The position numbers were made by a program, and so were the translations under genes. Positions 12,701-17,394 of a DNA stretch of 51,483 bases are shown here, piece by piece. The notes beneath the pieces are model-generated. The model searched no databases. It saw only the letters and a program-made list of their open reading frames with translations, and had not been told where the DNA came from. This DNA is from a virus, in the IMG/VR virus record IMGVR_UViG_3300033144_004572, positions 1 through 51,483 of that record; one strand, given 5' to 3'. Numbering within the stretch: the stretch's first letter is position 1; every line of letters starts with the position of its first letter.

Positions 12701-13372
12701 ATAAGATTTGTGGATGATGCTAGGTCTAGGTATAAAGTCAGTAAGAAGGACGGTATCAATGAGGGCTGGGGTACGTTCTTGAAGTCTCGAGAAGGCAAGG
12801 CGATGGCTGAGTTAGGACTATTCACGGCTTTGACTCAGGGGATGAAATTCATAGTGCCGTTTGGAGTGGGATGGATGTTCAGACCTGATTTTGCAGAGCT
12901 TATATCTCATGGGTCTGATGCTATTCAAGCCTTTGCTGCTGATGATCAGAAAGCTATTGATAAGACGTTCTACAAGAAGGGTATCCCACAGTTGCTTGCT
13001 GGTCCTGTTCTTGGTGATGCGACACTATTCTTAAATATCTTGTTTGCTAATCAAATAGGAGATCCTAGTAATTTTACTAAGATGGTAGCAGGGTTTAGAG
13101 ATTATCAAGATATAGATGATGCAGAGATGTTTCATAAGTTTGCTCGAATGATCGGGCCGGCTGCTGTAGCTGATGCTGCATATTATGATATGCCAGAAGC
13201 CATTGAGAGTAAGGGCCGGTCTATTCCCGCAAGTCTCCTTTCTCAGTTAGGATTTAGGTATAGGTCAGATGAGGGATCTGTATCAGAGAAAATCGGAGAG
13301 GGATTGATGGGACAGTACGATAAGATAAAGAGAAAGAAAAAAGGAATCAGTATAAATCGACCGATTATATAA
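773..13372 (+). CDS. Giant 4199-residue internal virion (ejection) protein, possible RNA polymerase-like domain
   Basis: Start is GTG at 773 behind GGGAGGA; no stop for 12.6 kb, about a quarter of the genome. N-terminal region (about residues 190-460) has Gly/Ala-rich hydrophobic segments. A Gly/Pro/Ser-rich linker at about 3220-3265 separates the body from a C-terminal region containing GFRLSTPMRNITQIAAG (about 3750). Position between internal virion genes and the endolysin matches giant ejected proteins of podoviruses such as N4 and crAss-like phages. Residues 2403-2409 read DWDYDAM, like the D-F-D-G-D-x-M catalytic loop of double-psi-barrel RNA polymerases, with an upstream WQRTPG stretch. 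No T7-type polymerase motif or lytic transglycosylase motif was seen. The virion role is likely; the polymerase idea is speculative. Confidence 0.9.
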   Translation: MVSVNENVWLERRKKELREKFRYQVTDEKRLEALVTNQAQGELQELSSGIGTPQDQLRFQATAQGISVPAAASTPQEGMSRGNVTPFEAANDLGFGWRSPLEWAKGMVMEQPLGAETRPQYGVARREAYTGYQNESDWSSGSRATDAALNFMWNFYDTFTVFGGPIQKFIEKKTNLNVYPDWTENVQDSLVRSAGLVGGAAGLILPMMATAGTHTAVAGGVTAATKWGTLGKVLRMSPMQKLFGLGRKIAPKVTAGVIQKGLKKTGIEVAKAGTTQRFVGEVTGKAIGKKATEGASKSYGRLLSDIVWGAKEKQVIKRLAHKDTYAQAMEAAKTFAKRGVGQEIKLMKSKGIKIPGLAAENIDNIIESAFKTRTYDKVMDFATSRLGKQALGMIDHGLATGFAMAMHGGAKSAAELTAAEVPISSQVPIIANTALSSLGTGMMFSVIGQIPNFGKGSGGDALGTVLRGLGLTNKAAGKFTQRLATTKRALGSGLKPSDIAKKQIAGMTGTPADAMDKGAWWFPNKEKLLKTAAGRAKIENWADYIKKEILTGRSPIVGKSSGQFQNIIKDVRRPGMISKLADEVEQWQHLHRMSLIRHGATGTLQDFGSALPRMLAGSVLMHAPEIIKDREFIEEHPEDFLHGMLMTAYFTRSPSNPYTQILKTENGFKNRDLEYARKTLHYTGLFFPEVFRNEDFAKWAARYSNGTIVGKDMSQDARAQEILDVIEIASGDKTKLGSETIRMQMIETEKDIAATQKKETFLRRKKKTALTYSTLRDSLLNKQARLEKEDKKLSEHDQARLKKYEAGVTSAKGEFMDEYGKPVVAEVEEEISLSGDALANHYLSTEGKRWAFNRTMDAIDGLRGPRARGGSRLVDTSRWSDSQRWRVYTALQEHFGTTGILNPNMVTDVVDAAVVDNDVLTMRSIMYDSVMGTHNEMNERSYRVSNPSRIVVTGDKLGLTLEDYENMATHNEFLGYFAVNGGPEFLAGSRQILTEEKIAQYKAEGIELAAQVGQPDSPVRHIKTKADLEAFRLAWAGGYDHKTKKHVPGFWDGAMQRWEKFSGAPGETLREHTVREYLVNRAAYGSVVWSRLFHTGEIERIPVIIDKAAKEQAGTFYADSQKIPTASVSDFRGLFLESGIVPGTGKRKIVRNIPNYEDLPKEFRNTLPGLPDGTDQYYLTKKGRWEILQSYVDTLPFLIDNYDRGSKEQFTKTEFSGPEMDSVKNLLNLMQNTGLALPPSHYKEVRNHVLRKRYSGASNEEIAFLSASDELGAFDFFSGLYKIPGEIGFKKGKGLAGETVFANLKKTAFYKSEAGQEMLRTLQSLYDRGIIQGIEGGEGDIILKDTFGKEGGLKLNGEEAFQYLTSVFRAQGVVASRTAEQVTEDLIKKLNTKELRESNKDLADFMTNDIAKIAKGNPKQTYKFIRILEQEGVIKTVSPDGIYDEIAAEKLLTPRMRERMESFVLGSTLRNFDKATDVEVQENIDIVNEFMGKVVAKSKKGFQVPISRFIEESGIPDNILTDVVMETRDGKLIKDGLSLRDYIFDRTVAREGDPKTGEYHSVPGLAKAGNQYLSSLNGSKWHSIHYQLKNLREVEEIKFSKGTEILKDGEDFVELEPHNRVVSSKTRVYGSRLIDEFSADGLRFVNLGGKISTDRIKKPYNQMAAYEEVEFNADPNRSYDELINLYDRTFDSQKIETVKRGRHGIAERGELNDIYVPIGPSGKDRGFMLVLPRVGGKGSEYEAFYGKMREIHSKLSEIRNKISVDKGLEDSWAGRDVELPGMADSMLKVFEKLADPAVIDRALAGKSIAKLGVGKSAMLHAMQLYAISKSFGIEAFDQLYEAEKEQISLPHGEKSSKKEAIVKAISKYSHQMTNIKASPILAETWDVLKNEANAKDLHGPQLEGDYFRIAVFDDSKKPLKKGEEFNGQIMGSERVLYGSSRGFGADRIHPLQKTNIVTNAAYGEDGATFSMLTKDSVQYVSSIQGRFNQYGVEYFVPVSALKWPTSGSVKEGMLTIDDIVGSTTGKPKIFKIPVKDFRMTMMGENESTQGNISQYQENGFTGKAAAEFREQFAPDSDNDSGYKAYRGMQKLLSAAYTGDTGAVRAANVMIRTFYGISEQQGIYEDPTFDAIHKNHIFSSLDANPMDGEYKAKTIGFIDSRVMKSHILKRPDSGARNVKMQVSYRDRDEAWAMGTPDKLSFRGEKGERLGGIGTSLGSGYDIDIPLHENTQFAVYDKGADTWVMDTGSGKESFVKMASSLVKGGKRQFSMAFQKHLVNEGVAINNPTGVAAEMKKFMISKGPNNILLPSTASTEGRFYDMMDWMFAGTERLPDGNERLLKSYDYGDGTLKRGGNKIGIVSTWQRTPGFKVNDAVLSVKEGLLPRSHGNVGMLNRHDFEIRSEGDWDYDAMTYMNHLGPEIVKQLIRNSDVKASIDIDAHKDASYFDTNMKLGNLKDWMIQKHHEHKAQGFVGHAQRLNQSYNHVLKAQKYHGWTGEDGKKYFVGPKYRSQQEMIDDDTHLDIPAYIQIFTDSAGKKLSKATYSESWKKAIYNKMFAVYGEKNGLPDFSNELSLVDKPNFHTQVELMMGPYNDLSAALKPASKRGYKNVLDATRTYASRAWGLEKNKNQAESTSMNRYILSRLNKWSDRSLQREFLMSVASDKEAMAEDFGKYYGSGRKLKTDKGGKWGNIWARMMKNIDMSKSIEFTLNPEYMSVREKIAQRVNEDSLILHPDKYEGIAKHEIESLSVLNDYTQQLGGLPSNKAIGDIGRSLYSWKENQAVGIMEEAVADRDRIELELAEYANQNLTTADVRVRGARAERDSLNKYISRAQRKVTQSRWADKSERFILNDGKKGVPGRVKTMNDNDVINRYIGHLSYEKLKGTLAEGQDSGTVAQLVNEADDLNKKFTGMLAGSFKSGKGKVFYKLGDNKGVYGDLTKDVVNRAEAVLTEQFVNKWEGMGLGQLAALAVASRRSNDIEGWWRLNIKEKGADKADMPVYKGARLKALRHLSKQNLGALAQIRAVVRHSISGQTPEASMALFAGDRENAASLLGRSGHPWMPTESTSANVGVREALNRQMITGDAGMPVRVVRGPSPPIVAMDPSEYLIVKVKKNQWEVTSAGRLMEILMENDRYTYKTASQIVSMASLNKNKGLDLTNVDPSHPLSEVAAVYIETAKAHLPTYDVDDQRLMTKWVRNLEKQPKNNPLFTTVTSAFRRDALRNSGPSEGPSGKGAMLPPSDLPPVSGGEGTTGGPSDKSKGYVRPPPIPGGSITAEEKQMVTTRLNRLIKEWSAPDGRVKEMYGGKWDIESWARRVLMKDLDANVMNVKDIAVLETAFERLKTGITRRERMGKGVVWKVAKKLFPSTGATADDAESGQMAKDVEHQEFVRQNWETVYARDINNVSTNLDKLYKMLGYSTKANKAATELGVLEEKQSVLAKKIQNKERAHRLRGTNPAKDQALKELMAKKTKADDTLLAFTEGESPGGIKNADVNNVNHAVVALVESIQEMKGDTIVWNPKRQDVVDSILGNRKMGTKGVFSHAEFELVESTKSVHKFFKSLYPVVEKGFKDYKELMGIRFDQTEVTTTVDDMMKQFLLGSVDGYFPKFNSNFLHDAAWISDFVGSTTDMGYLDIIKGTALDFTGGKGTQNIVHRVGSEEYSKNPLMVMTRYANNAVMFAYKNALELQFTKTIGRLNTRIFNDPDFNHKKFEKQTKNMIQYIEDLRKTTVSMDEGSEFLNKASRYIRGIELVSKLGFRLSTPMRNITQIAAGMAATGVRDTITALKWAKTQEGQDFLGEVIAKGGVGDIESLTTSQKMQSMYTGENPFGDKIDRTFNKLISKMLIPLQKMPIVGEHDARTMLRTVVLHNVYKQMNGDPYWNYVFETRQFSPRMLKAYPELEQFIDIGADGKMQNEGEWGKVWKQQMFNFMRYQGEHLASEVISNIHFGYSMGSRAEALRTPIGAMMLQLKHFSMKNAEMWIRFVDDARSRYKVSKKDGINEGWGTFLKSREGKAMAELGLFTALTQGMKFIVPFGVGWMFRPDFAELISHGSDAIQAFAADDQKAIDKTFYKKGIPQLLAGPVLGDATLFLNILFANQIGDPSNFTKMVAGFRDYQDIDDAEMFHKFARMIGPAAVADAAYYDMPEAIESKGRSIPASLLSQLGFRYRSDEGSVSEKIGEGLMGQYDKIKRKKKGISINRPII

Positions 13373-13384
13373 CGGGGTGTGAAG

Positions 13385-13897
13385 ATGGGTATTAAATTTC
13401 CAGAGGATACTAACAGATTTATTCTCTCGCCTAATTTTAAAGCGAAGGAGTTTGAATGTAAGTGTGGATGTAGAAAATTGATTATAAATCCACGTTTACT
13501 AACTGCGCTGGAACGTACCAGGGGAAGACTTACAGAGAAAATTGGTGAGGAATTTCCGATAACTATTTCGAGTGGTGTCAGATGTGTTGAAGGACAGAAA
13601 GCTATCTATCAACAGATAAACAGAAATCGTAGGCTTATGGGGCTCAGAGAACTACGGATGCCAAAGGTAGGTTATCATGTTCTAGGAGTGGCTATTGATA
13701 CTCTCTCTATCATAGCGCCAGAAGATGAGCATAAACGAGAGCAATGGATTGATGCCTTATATTCTGATGGTTGGAAGGGTATAGGCATACAGCATCAGAG
13801 ATCAAATATGGAAAATGAGGTGATCCAGATCGGATTTACTCATCTTGACGTAAGAATGGGGGCTCTTGCGCTTTGGTATTATGGTGGGGGGCGATAA
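13385..13897 (+). CDS. Endolysin, peptidase M15-like (D-Ala-D-Ala carboxypeptidase/L-Ala-D-Glu endopeptidase type)
   Basis: About 170 residues. Zinc-site pattern of M15 peptidases is visible: SSGVRC near residue 63-67, H98-x-x-G-x-A-x-D105, and H153-L-D155 near the end. N-terminal CKCGC at 26-30 is typical of the M15_3 phage/prophage type. It would cleave peptidoglycan peptide cross-links at lysis. ATG at 13385 is preceded by GGGGTGTGAAG; a GTG at 13379 is an alternative start. It follows the giant virion gene after 12 bases and overlaps the next gene by one base, forming a small lysis pair. Confidence 0.88.
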   Translation: MGIKFPEDTNRFILSPNFKAKEFECKCGCRKLIINPRLLTALERTRGRLTEKIGEEFPITISSGVRCVEGQKAIYQQINRNRRLMGLRELRMPKVGYHVLGVAIDTLSIIAPEDEHKREQWIDALYSDGWKGIGIQHQRSNMENEVIQIGFTHLDVRMGALALWYYGGGR

Positions 13898-14316
13898 TGA
13901 ATGAGACTACTTGGATCAAAGAGATGCTGCAATATGCACCAGCATGGCTCATCGCTGCATACTTTGGATACAAGATATTAGTAAGAGCGATTGATGTCTG
14001 GAAGATGAAGAAACTAGAGAAACAAGGAATCAAACTGAATGGAGATAGAAAATATAAACAAAGTGATCTTAGAATTTTATCGGAAGCAGTTGCAGAAACT
14101 AATAAGGAACTGAAAGCCATGACAGTATACTTTACAAAGCGACAGGATGATATTAAGGATCAGACAGAGATTTGTCTTAATGGTATCAAGAATGAGATTC
14201 ATGATCAGATAGATGAACAGACCAAGACTCTTGCAGAAAAGCATGATACAGGAAATAATCTATTGTCTCGAATGCTTGGTAAGTTAGATACAATGGTAGT
14301 GTTTATGTCTAAATGA
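13897..14316 (+). CDS. Small membrane-anchored coiled-coil protein, putative holin/lysis accessory
   Basis: 139 residues. The start ATG shares its A with the endolysin stop (TAATG), with GGTGGGGGGCG upstream. One hydrophobic segment lies at about residues 14-31 (APAWLIAAYFGYKILV), followed by a long charged helical region. Single-membrane-span proteins next to endolysins are often holins or pinholins, but the long cytoplasmic coil is unusual. Function is inferred from location only. It is the last plus-strand gene before the shared terminator. Confidence 0.8.
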   Translation: MNETTWIKEMLQYAPAWLIAAYFGYKILVRAIDVWKMKKLEKQGIKLNGDRKYKQSDLRILSEAVAETNKELKAMTVYFTKRQDDIKDQTEICLNGIKNEIHDQIDEQTKTLAEKHDTGNNLLSRMLGKLDTMVVFMSK

Positions 14317-14325
14317 AAAAGCTAA

Positions 14326-14341
14326 GGGGGCCGAAGCCCCC
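14326..14341. terminator. Bidirectional intrinsic terminator between convergent operons
   Basis: GGGGGC-CGAA-GCCCCC is a perfect 6-bp stem. On the plus strand it is followed by TCATGTTTT. On the minus strand the loop reads UUCG and is followed by TTAGCTTTTT. It sits between the stops of the plus operon (14316) and the minus operon (14349). Confidence 0.9.
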
Positions 14342-14348
14342 TCATGTT

Positions 14349-14549
14349 TTAGTAGTCTGGCAGACTGATTGGTTCATTGGTGTAATAACTTGCCATAGTA
14401 TACTCAGCAATAAGGTTATCATCTGCTTTCTCGAGCTTACTTCTAAGTGCTAAAGCCTTTCCTCTTGTGGTGCAGATAGCCACTGGTCTATTACAATTAA
14501 ATATTATGTGAATACGATTCAATACATACTTCTTTCTTTCTGGTGTCAT
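14349..14549 (-). CDS. Hypothetical protein (66 aa)
   Basis: Last gene of the minus operon. Its ATG overlaps the stop of the upstream gene by four bases (ATGA), which supports the start and suggests coupled translation. The protein is basic in its N-terminal half (KKYVLNRIHIIFN), with no recognised domain. Confidence 0.78.
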   Translation of the reverse strand: MTPERKKYVLNRIHIIFNCNRPVAICTTRGKALALRSKLEKADDNLIAEYTMASYYTNEPISLPDY

Positions 14550-14995
14550 GATGCCACAAGGGGAGTTTGAGTGAAGAGAGTATTTGGTGTTAATACTATT
14601 CTTTCATCTGTTAGCATATCTATTGTGACTTCAATGATTCTAGGACGATACACAAGTACTTTAGATCCTTTTTTCTTAGGTTTTAATTTCCATCCTATTA
14701 CCAAGATCCTATGATTAGGTAAAGATAGCCATAGTGCAGCCAATGCAGCGACATCAGATTCATCACATATCTTTCGCTTACGGTTAGACATGTTGCTATC
14801 ACTAGTACACTGTACTCCTACCATTTCTACACCGGGGAGAATACCTACAATATCAATAAATCTGTACAGATCTCTTCGTATACCACCGGCAGGATGTTTG
14901 GGTATGTTTATCCAGTGTTCTGTTTTGTCAGAAATGTATCCATGACTACGCATGAACTCTAATGTATGTACAGTCATTGATTTCTTTCCTGGCAT
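14546..14995 (-). CDS. PD-(D/E)XK-like nuclease family protein
   Basis: 149 residues. The segment RRDLYRFIDIVGILPG followed by VGVQCTS, then a basic RKRKI stretch, matches the common phage pattern R-x-D-x-x-x-x-x-D ... VQ(V/C)T seen in VRR-NUC/PD-(D/E)XK-like phage nucleases, where the usual (E/Q)xK is altered. If active it would be a small DNA endonuclease. The gene is preceded by AAGGAG and by structured element A (15014-15084). Assignment rests on a short motif. Confidence 0.75.
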   Translation of the reverse strand: MPGKKSMTVHTLEFMRSHGYISDKTEHWINIPKHPAGGIRRDLYRFIDIVGILPGVEMVGVQCTSDSNMSNRKRKICDESDVAALAALWLSLPNHRILVIGWKLKPKKKGSKVLVYRPRIIEVTIDMLTDERIVLTPNTLFTQTPLVAS

Positions 14996-15013
14996 GATGC
15001 TCCTTAAAAAGTA

Positions 15014-15084
15014 GAGAGTGCCGGAGTCGCAAATGCTAGAGATTTGCCTGAATCGGCAAAGGTAGGAGTGAATCCAGCACTCTC
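15014..15084 (-). ncRNA. Structured RNA element A
   Basis: On the minus strand a 12-bp stem GAGAGTGCTGGA / TCCGGCACTCTC (one U-G wobble, which would be an A-C mismatch on the plus strand) closes a 71-nt element. Inside, two hairpins share bases and exclude each other: TTTGCC-GATTCA-GGCAAA and GCAAAT-CTCTAGC-ATTTGC. The 3' side continues TACTTTTTAAGGAG into the ribosome binding site of the gene at 14995. It lacks the T-arm and D-arm spacing of a tRNA. Function unknown. Confidence 0.65.
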
Positions 15085-15094
15085 CGAGGTTTTA

Positions 15095-15166
15095 TGGGTC
15101 TGAGTAGTATCGAACTACTGCACACATGCTTATGAGACATGCGCTCTACCACTGAGCTACAGACCC
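15095..15166 (-). tRNA. tRNA with CAT anticodon (Met, elongator type, or Ile2)
   Basis: The reverse complement folds as a full cloverleaf. Acceptor GGGTCTG / CAGACCC is 7 bp perfect, D-arm GCTC...GAGC, anticodon stem CATGT / GCATG with loop CTCATAA, T-arm AGTAG-TTCGATA-CTACT. Discriminator A; no encoded CCA. It lacks the C1-A72 mismatch and GGG/CCC anticodon stem of initiators. CAT could also be modified to lysidine and read as Ile (AUA). It lies six bases from the DUF932 gene. Confidence 0.93.
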
Positions 15167-15172
15167 GTAGCT

Positions 15173-15976
15173 TTACTGAACTGTAGATTCTACAACAACT
15201 CTACGCTGTCTGAGAATAACTTTCTCGTCAAGCATCTGTTCTGCGGCAGCAGTATGCTTGGATATACTGAAGAGATCGAAGTCTTTATACATTCTGGTAA
15301 AGGCGCCCAGGATGGTATAGAGACTTGTCTGCCCATCAGTCAGCCTTCTTTCTTCCTGATATGCCTCCAATATCTGCCGTAGTTTGGAAGCAGCATAGAC
15401 TTTACGCTCAAACCCTTCAATAATAAGGGACATAGCTTCATCAGGTGATATTTCCATCGTCTGTAGAGCTCTGTGCCAGTTAGAGAGGTGTTCTGCTTTG
15501 CGTATGATCTTGATAATAGCGGTCATTGTGAGCTGTCGTAGCTCTCTGTCACCTAACCCTACCGTATGCTTCCTCAAGGCCACAAAATCGCCGCTAAACA
15601 GCATATTTGAGCATACTGTGACTATGGTGCCGGCGCAGATACCATAGCTCATAGAGCCATCGTAGCTGTTCCTCATACCCAGCATCATCTTATGGCCGTT
15701 ACCATTCTCAGATTCCAGCTCCCATTTACCAAAGAATCTCTTACCAATAAGAGGTTCAGGTTCAGGATTATCATCAGTTGCTCGAGGCTGAGTGCGACTG
15801 AGCTCATATCTCTCATTGGTAAACTTGAGACTAGCTTCATCGGCTATCTCAGCAAGCAGATCTACCATCTCATCATGTCCGATAGGACGATAGGTATCAG
15901 TAGCTTCGGGCTTGGTAATAGTAGCTAGATGATCTCTATCTACTACGAGCGATCGAGGATATTCTTTGATTATCAT
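15173..15976 (-). CDS. DUF932-like protein
   Basis: 267 residues, close to usual DUF932 length. The diagnostic core is visible: GMRNSYDGSMSYGICAGT followed by VTVCSNMLFSG and ALRKHT. DUF932 proteins are common on phages and plasmids and have no established biochemical role. The gene is followed by the tRNA and precedes small hypothetical genes with two-base or overlapping junctions. Confidence 0.88.
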   Translation of the reverse strand: MIIKEYPRSLVVDRDHLATITKPEATDTYRPIGHDEMVDLLAEIADEASLKFTNERYELSRTQPRATDDNPEPEPLIGKRFFGKWELESENGNGHKMMLGMRNSYDGSMSYGICAGTIVTVCSNMLFSGDFVALRKHTVGLGDRELRQLTMTAIIKIIRKAEHLSNWHRALQTMEISPDEAMSLIIEGFERKVYAASKLRQILEAYQEERRLTDGQTSLYTILGAFTRMYKDFDLFSISKHTAAAEQMLDEKVILRQRRVVVESTVQ

Positions 15977-15978
15977 AA

Positions 15979-16212
15979 TTAAGCCTTCACTGTTTTAAGT
16001 TGAATAAAGCGATTTCTTGTTCTTATTACTTTTAGCTCTCCTGCATATTTATCAGGAAACATTTCAATATGTTCTACTTTACGTCCTAATCTGTCTGTTA
16101 GGTTTAGGGTTATGTTAATAACTCCTAACTCTGTTTCAACATGAATAATCTTTGTTGATTTTTTAGGAATTACACTCATCATGTTATTCATACTTCGAGC
16201 CCACTTATTCAT
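15979..16212 (-). CDS. Hypothetical protein (77 aa)
   Basis: ATG at 16212 overlaps the upstream TGA (TGATG); a GTG three bases earlier is possible. AGAAGGAG lies upstream. The N-terminus is rich in Met and Asn, followed by alternating beta-like segments and a basic C-terminus. No family recognised. Confidence 0.75.
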   Translation of the reverse strand: MNKWARSMNNMMSVIPKKSTKIIHVETELGVINITLNLTDRLGRKVEHIEMFPDKYAGELKVIRTRNRFIQLKTVKA

Positions 16213-16403
16213 CACTCGAATACTCCTTCTCCAATTTCAATGACTGAATGAATGAGGGTTAAACAAACCTCTGTATCCAGATAGTCTATCTTGCTAGACT
16301 CATCTAGTAATACTTTAGCTAAGGCTTTACTATATTGTATCTGCCCTGCTAGCTTTACTAATTTTTCGTAGTGTCCTTGTGCTACTTCCGTATTACTGGA
16401 CAT
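16212..16403 (-). CDS. Hypothetical protein (63 aa)
   Basis: Starts at ATG 16403 behind GAGGGAG. Mostly helical, acidic C-terminus. It overlaps the upstream gene by 22 bases and the downstream start by one base. No family recognised. Confidence 0.75.
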   Translation of the reverse strand: MSSNTEVAQGHYEKLVKLAGQIQYSKALAKVLLDESSKIDYLDTEVCLTLIHSVIEIGEGVFE

Positions 16404-16813
16404 TTATTGACACTCCCTCGCTGGATAAATCCAAACCAACCTTCTTGACCTGTCATCATTCGTAGTGTATACAATGAATCGACTTGTACTATTACATTGA
16501 GAGAGTCGTAACTGAATGCGATTCCTCGTCCTTCTTCTACATGACCTAGACACATGAAGTAGACTGGTCCTTCTGCTGCTGAAGTATCATCTTCAGTTAT
16601 AGTAAAGCCTACTACTTCATATATTTTATAAGGATCACACACTACATGAACTTCAACACTATCTCCTGGGCTACCACTTGCAAATATTGTATCAGCATCC
16701 TCCCTGCTTCTAACTATGAACATTATTCCTATAGCATCTTTATCCAACGGGACTTGACTATTTATCAGAATGCCGGCGATTGATAGAAATGTCACGAGGC
16801 TCTTTATAAACAT
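16382..16813 (-). CDS. Hypothetical exported protein (143 aa)
   Basis: ATG at 16813 follows GGAAGGAC at good spacing. The N-terminus MFIKSLVTFLSIAGILINSQ looks like a signal peptide or anchor, so the remainder is probably outside the cytoplasm. The mature part is acidic and predicted beta-rich. The reading frame overlaps the upstream membrane-protein gene by 56 bases. Function unknown. Confidence 0.75.
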   Translation of the reverse strand: MFIKSLVTFLSIAGILINSQVPLDKDAIGIMFIVRSREDADTIFASGSPGDSVEVHVVCDPYKIYEVVGFTITEDDTSAAEGPVYFMCLGHVEEGRGIAFSYDSLNVIVQVDSLYTLRMMTGQEGWFGFIQRGSVNKCPVIRK

Positions 16814-16967
16814 GAAATATTGTCCTTCCGTGTTCTATGCCTGTTAGTATTACCACACCAAGAATAAAGCCAGTCATTAAAGGATGGTTGTCTACCTTGG
16901 TAGTAAATAGATCTAAATACAAAGCACAGATACCTAGGATTATTACAATGCTCCTGAGCATATCCAT
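16758..16967 (-). CDS. Small membrane protein (69 aa)
   Basis: Start chosen at ATG 16967, behind AAAGGAG and overlapping the upstream stop (TGATG); a longer open frame to 17018 has no such support. Two hydrophobic segments are visible, about residues 3-17 (LRSIVIILGICALYL) and 30-45 (TGFILGVVILTG). The C-terminus is basic and overlaps the next gene. Function unknown. Confidence 0.78.
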   Translation of the reverse strand: MDMLRSIVIILGICALYLDLFTTKVDNHPLMTGFILGVVILTGIEHGRTIFHVYKEPRDISINRRHSDK

Positions 16968-17179
16968 CAAAGCTCCTTTGTGTTGAGCATTCTGATTATG
17001 TGGATGATATGTTTGCATGGTTCTTTTCTAAATCTGAAGTGAGGACATTCACACTTAAAGTTACCATCATCATCCATACCTACTATATACATCTTGTCTG
17101 CTTCTGCACTCGACTCTACCTCCCAGCGCCGATACCATTTGCTAGGGGTCTTTAACTCTACTGAAGGTTTGGCTATCAT
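16967..17179 (-). CDS. SWIM-type zinc finger protein (70 aa)
   Basis: The start at 17179 overlaps the upstream stop as ATGA with GCAGGA before it; a longer frame to 17245 lies inside the upstream gene. The C-terminal half contains CECPHFRFRKEPCKHI, the CxCx(n)CxH pattern of SWIM zinc fingers, which bind DNA or proteins. A role in phage DNA metabolism or regulation is plausible but inferred. Confidence 0.85.
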   Translation of the reverse strand: MIAKPSVELKTPSKWYRRWEVESSAEADKMYIVGMDDDGNFKCECPHFRFRKEPCKHIIHIIRMLNTKEL

Positions 17180-17394
17180 AAAATATCCTGCGGGTATAAG
17201 ACAAGAATTGGACCTTCGTAGACATCTATCGATAAAGGATCGCATTCTATATCCTCTGCTGTTCCGTGAAGGGGCATATTATCCATTGGTGACATCGTAT
17301 TTCCTTCAGCATCACTACTTAGAATTACAATCGCTTCATCATCAGCAGTACTTAGAATCTTTTCAAGATCCTTTACTTTCAAATAATTACTCAT
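17176..17394 (-). CDS. Hypothetical acidic protein (72 aa)
   Basis: Overlaps the helicase gene end by eight bases and the SWIM gene start by four, so it sits in a translationally coupled run. Acidic, with an N-terminal helix (KVKDLEKILSTADDEAIVIL) that resembles the start of many small phage/host proteins of unknown function. Confidence 0.78.
   Translation of the reverse strand: MSNYLKVKDLEKILSTADDEAIVILSSDAEGNTMSPMDNMPLHGTAEDIECDPLSIDVYEGPILVLYPQDIL

Noticed and set aside
15014-15084. Element A as a suppressor tRNA with CTA anticodon
   Set aside because: An anticodon-like arm is present, but there are too few bases 3' of it for a T-arm and no proper D-arm.
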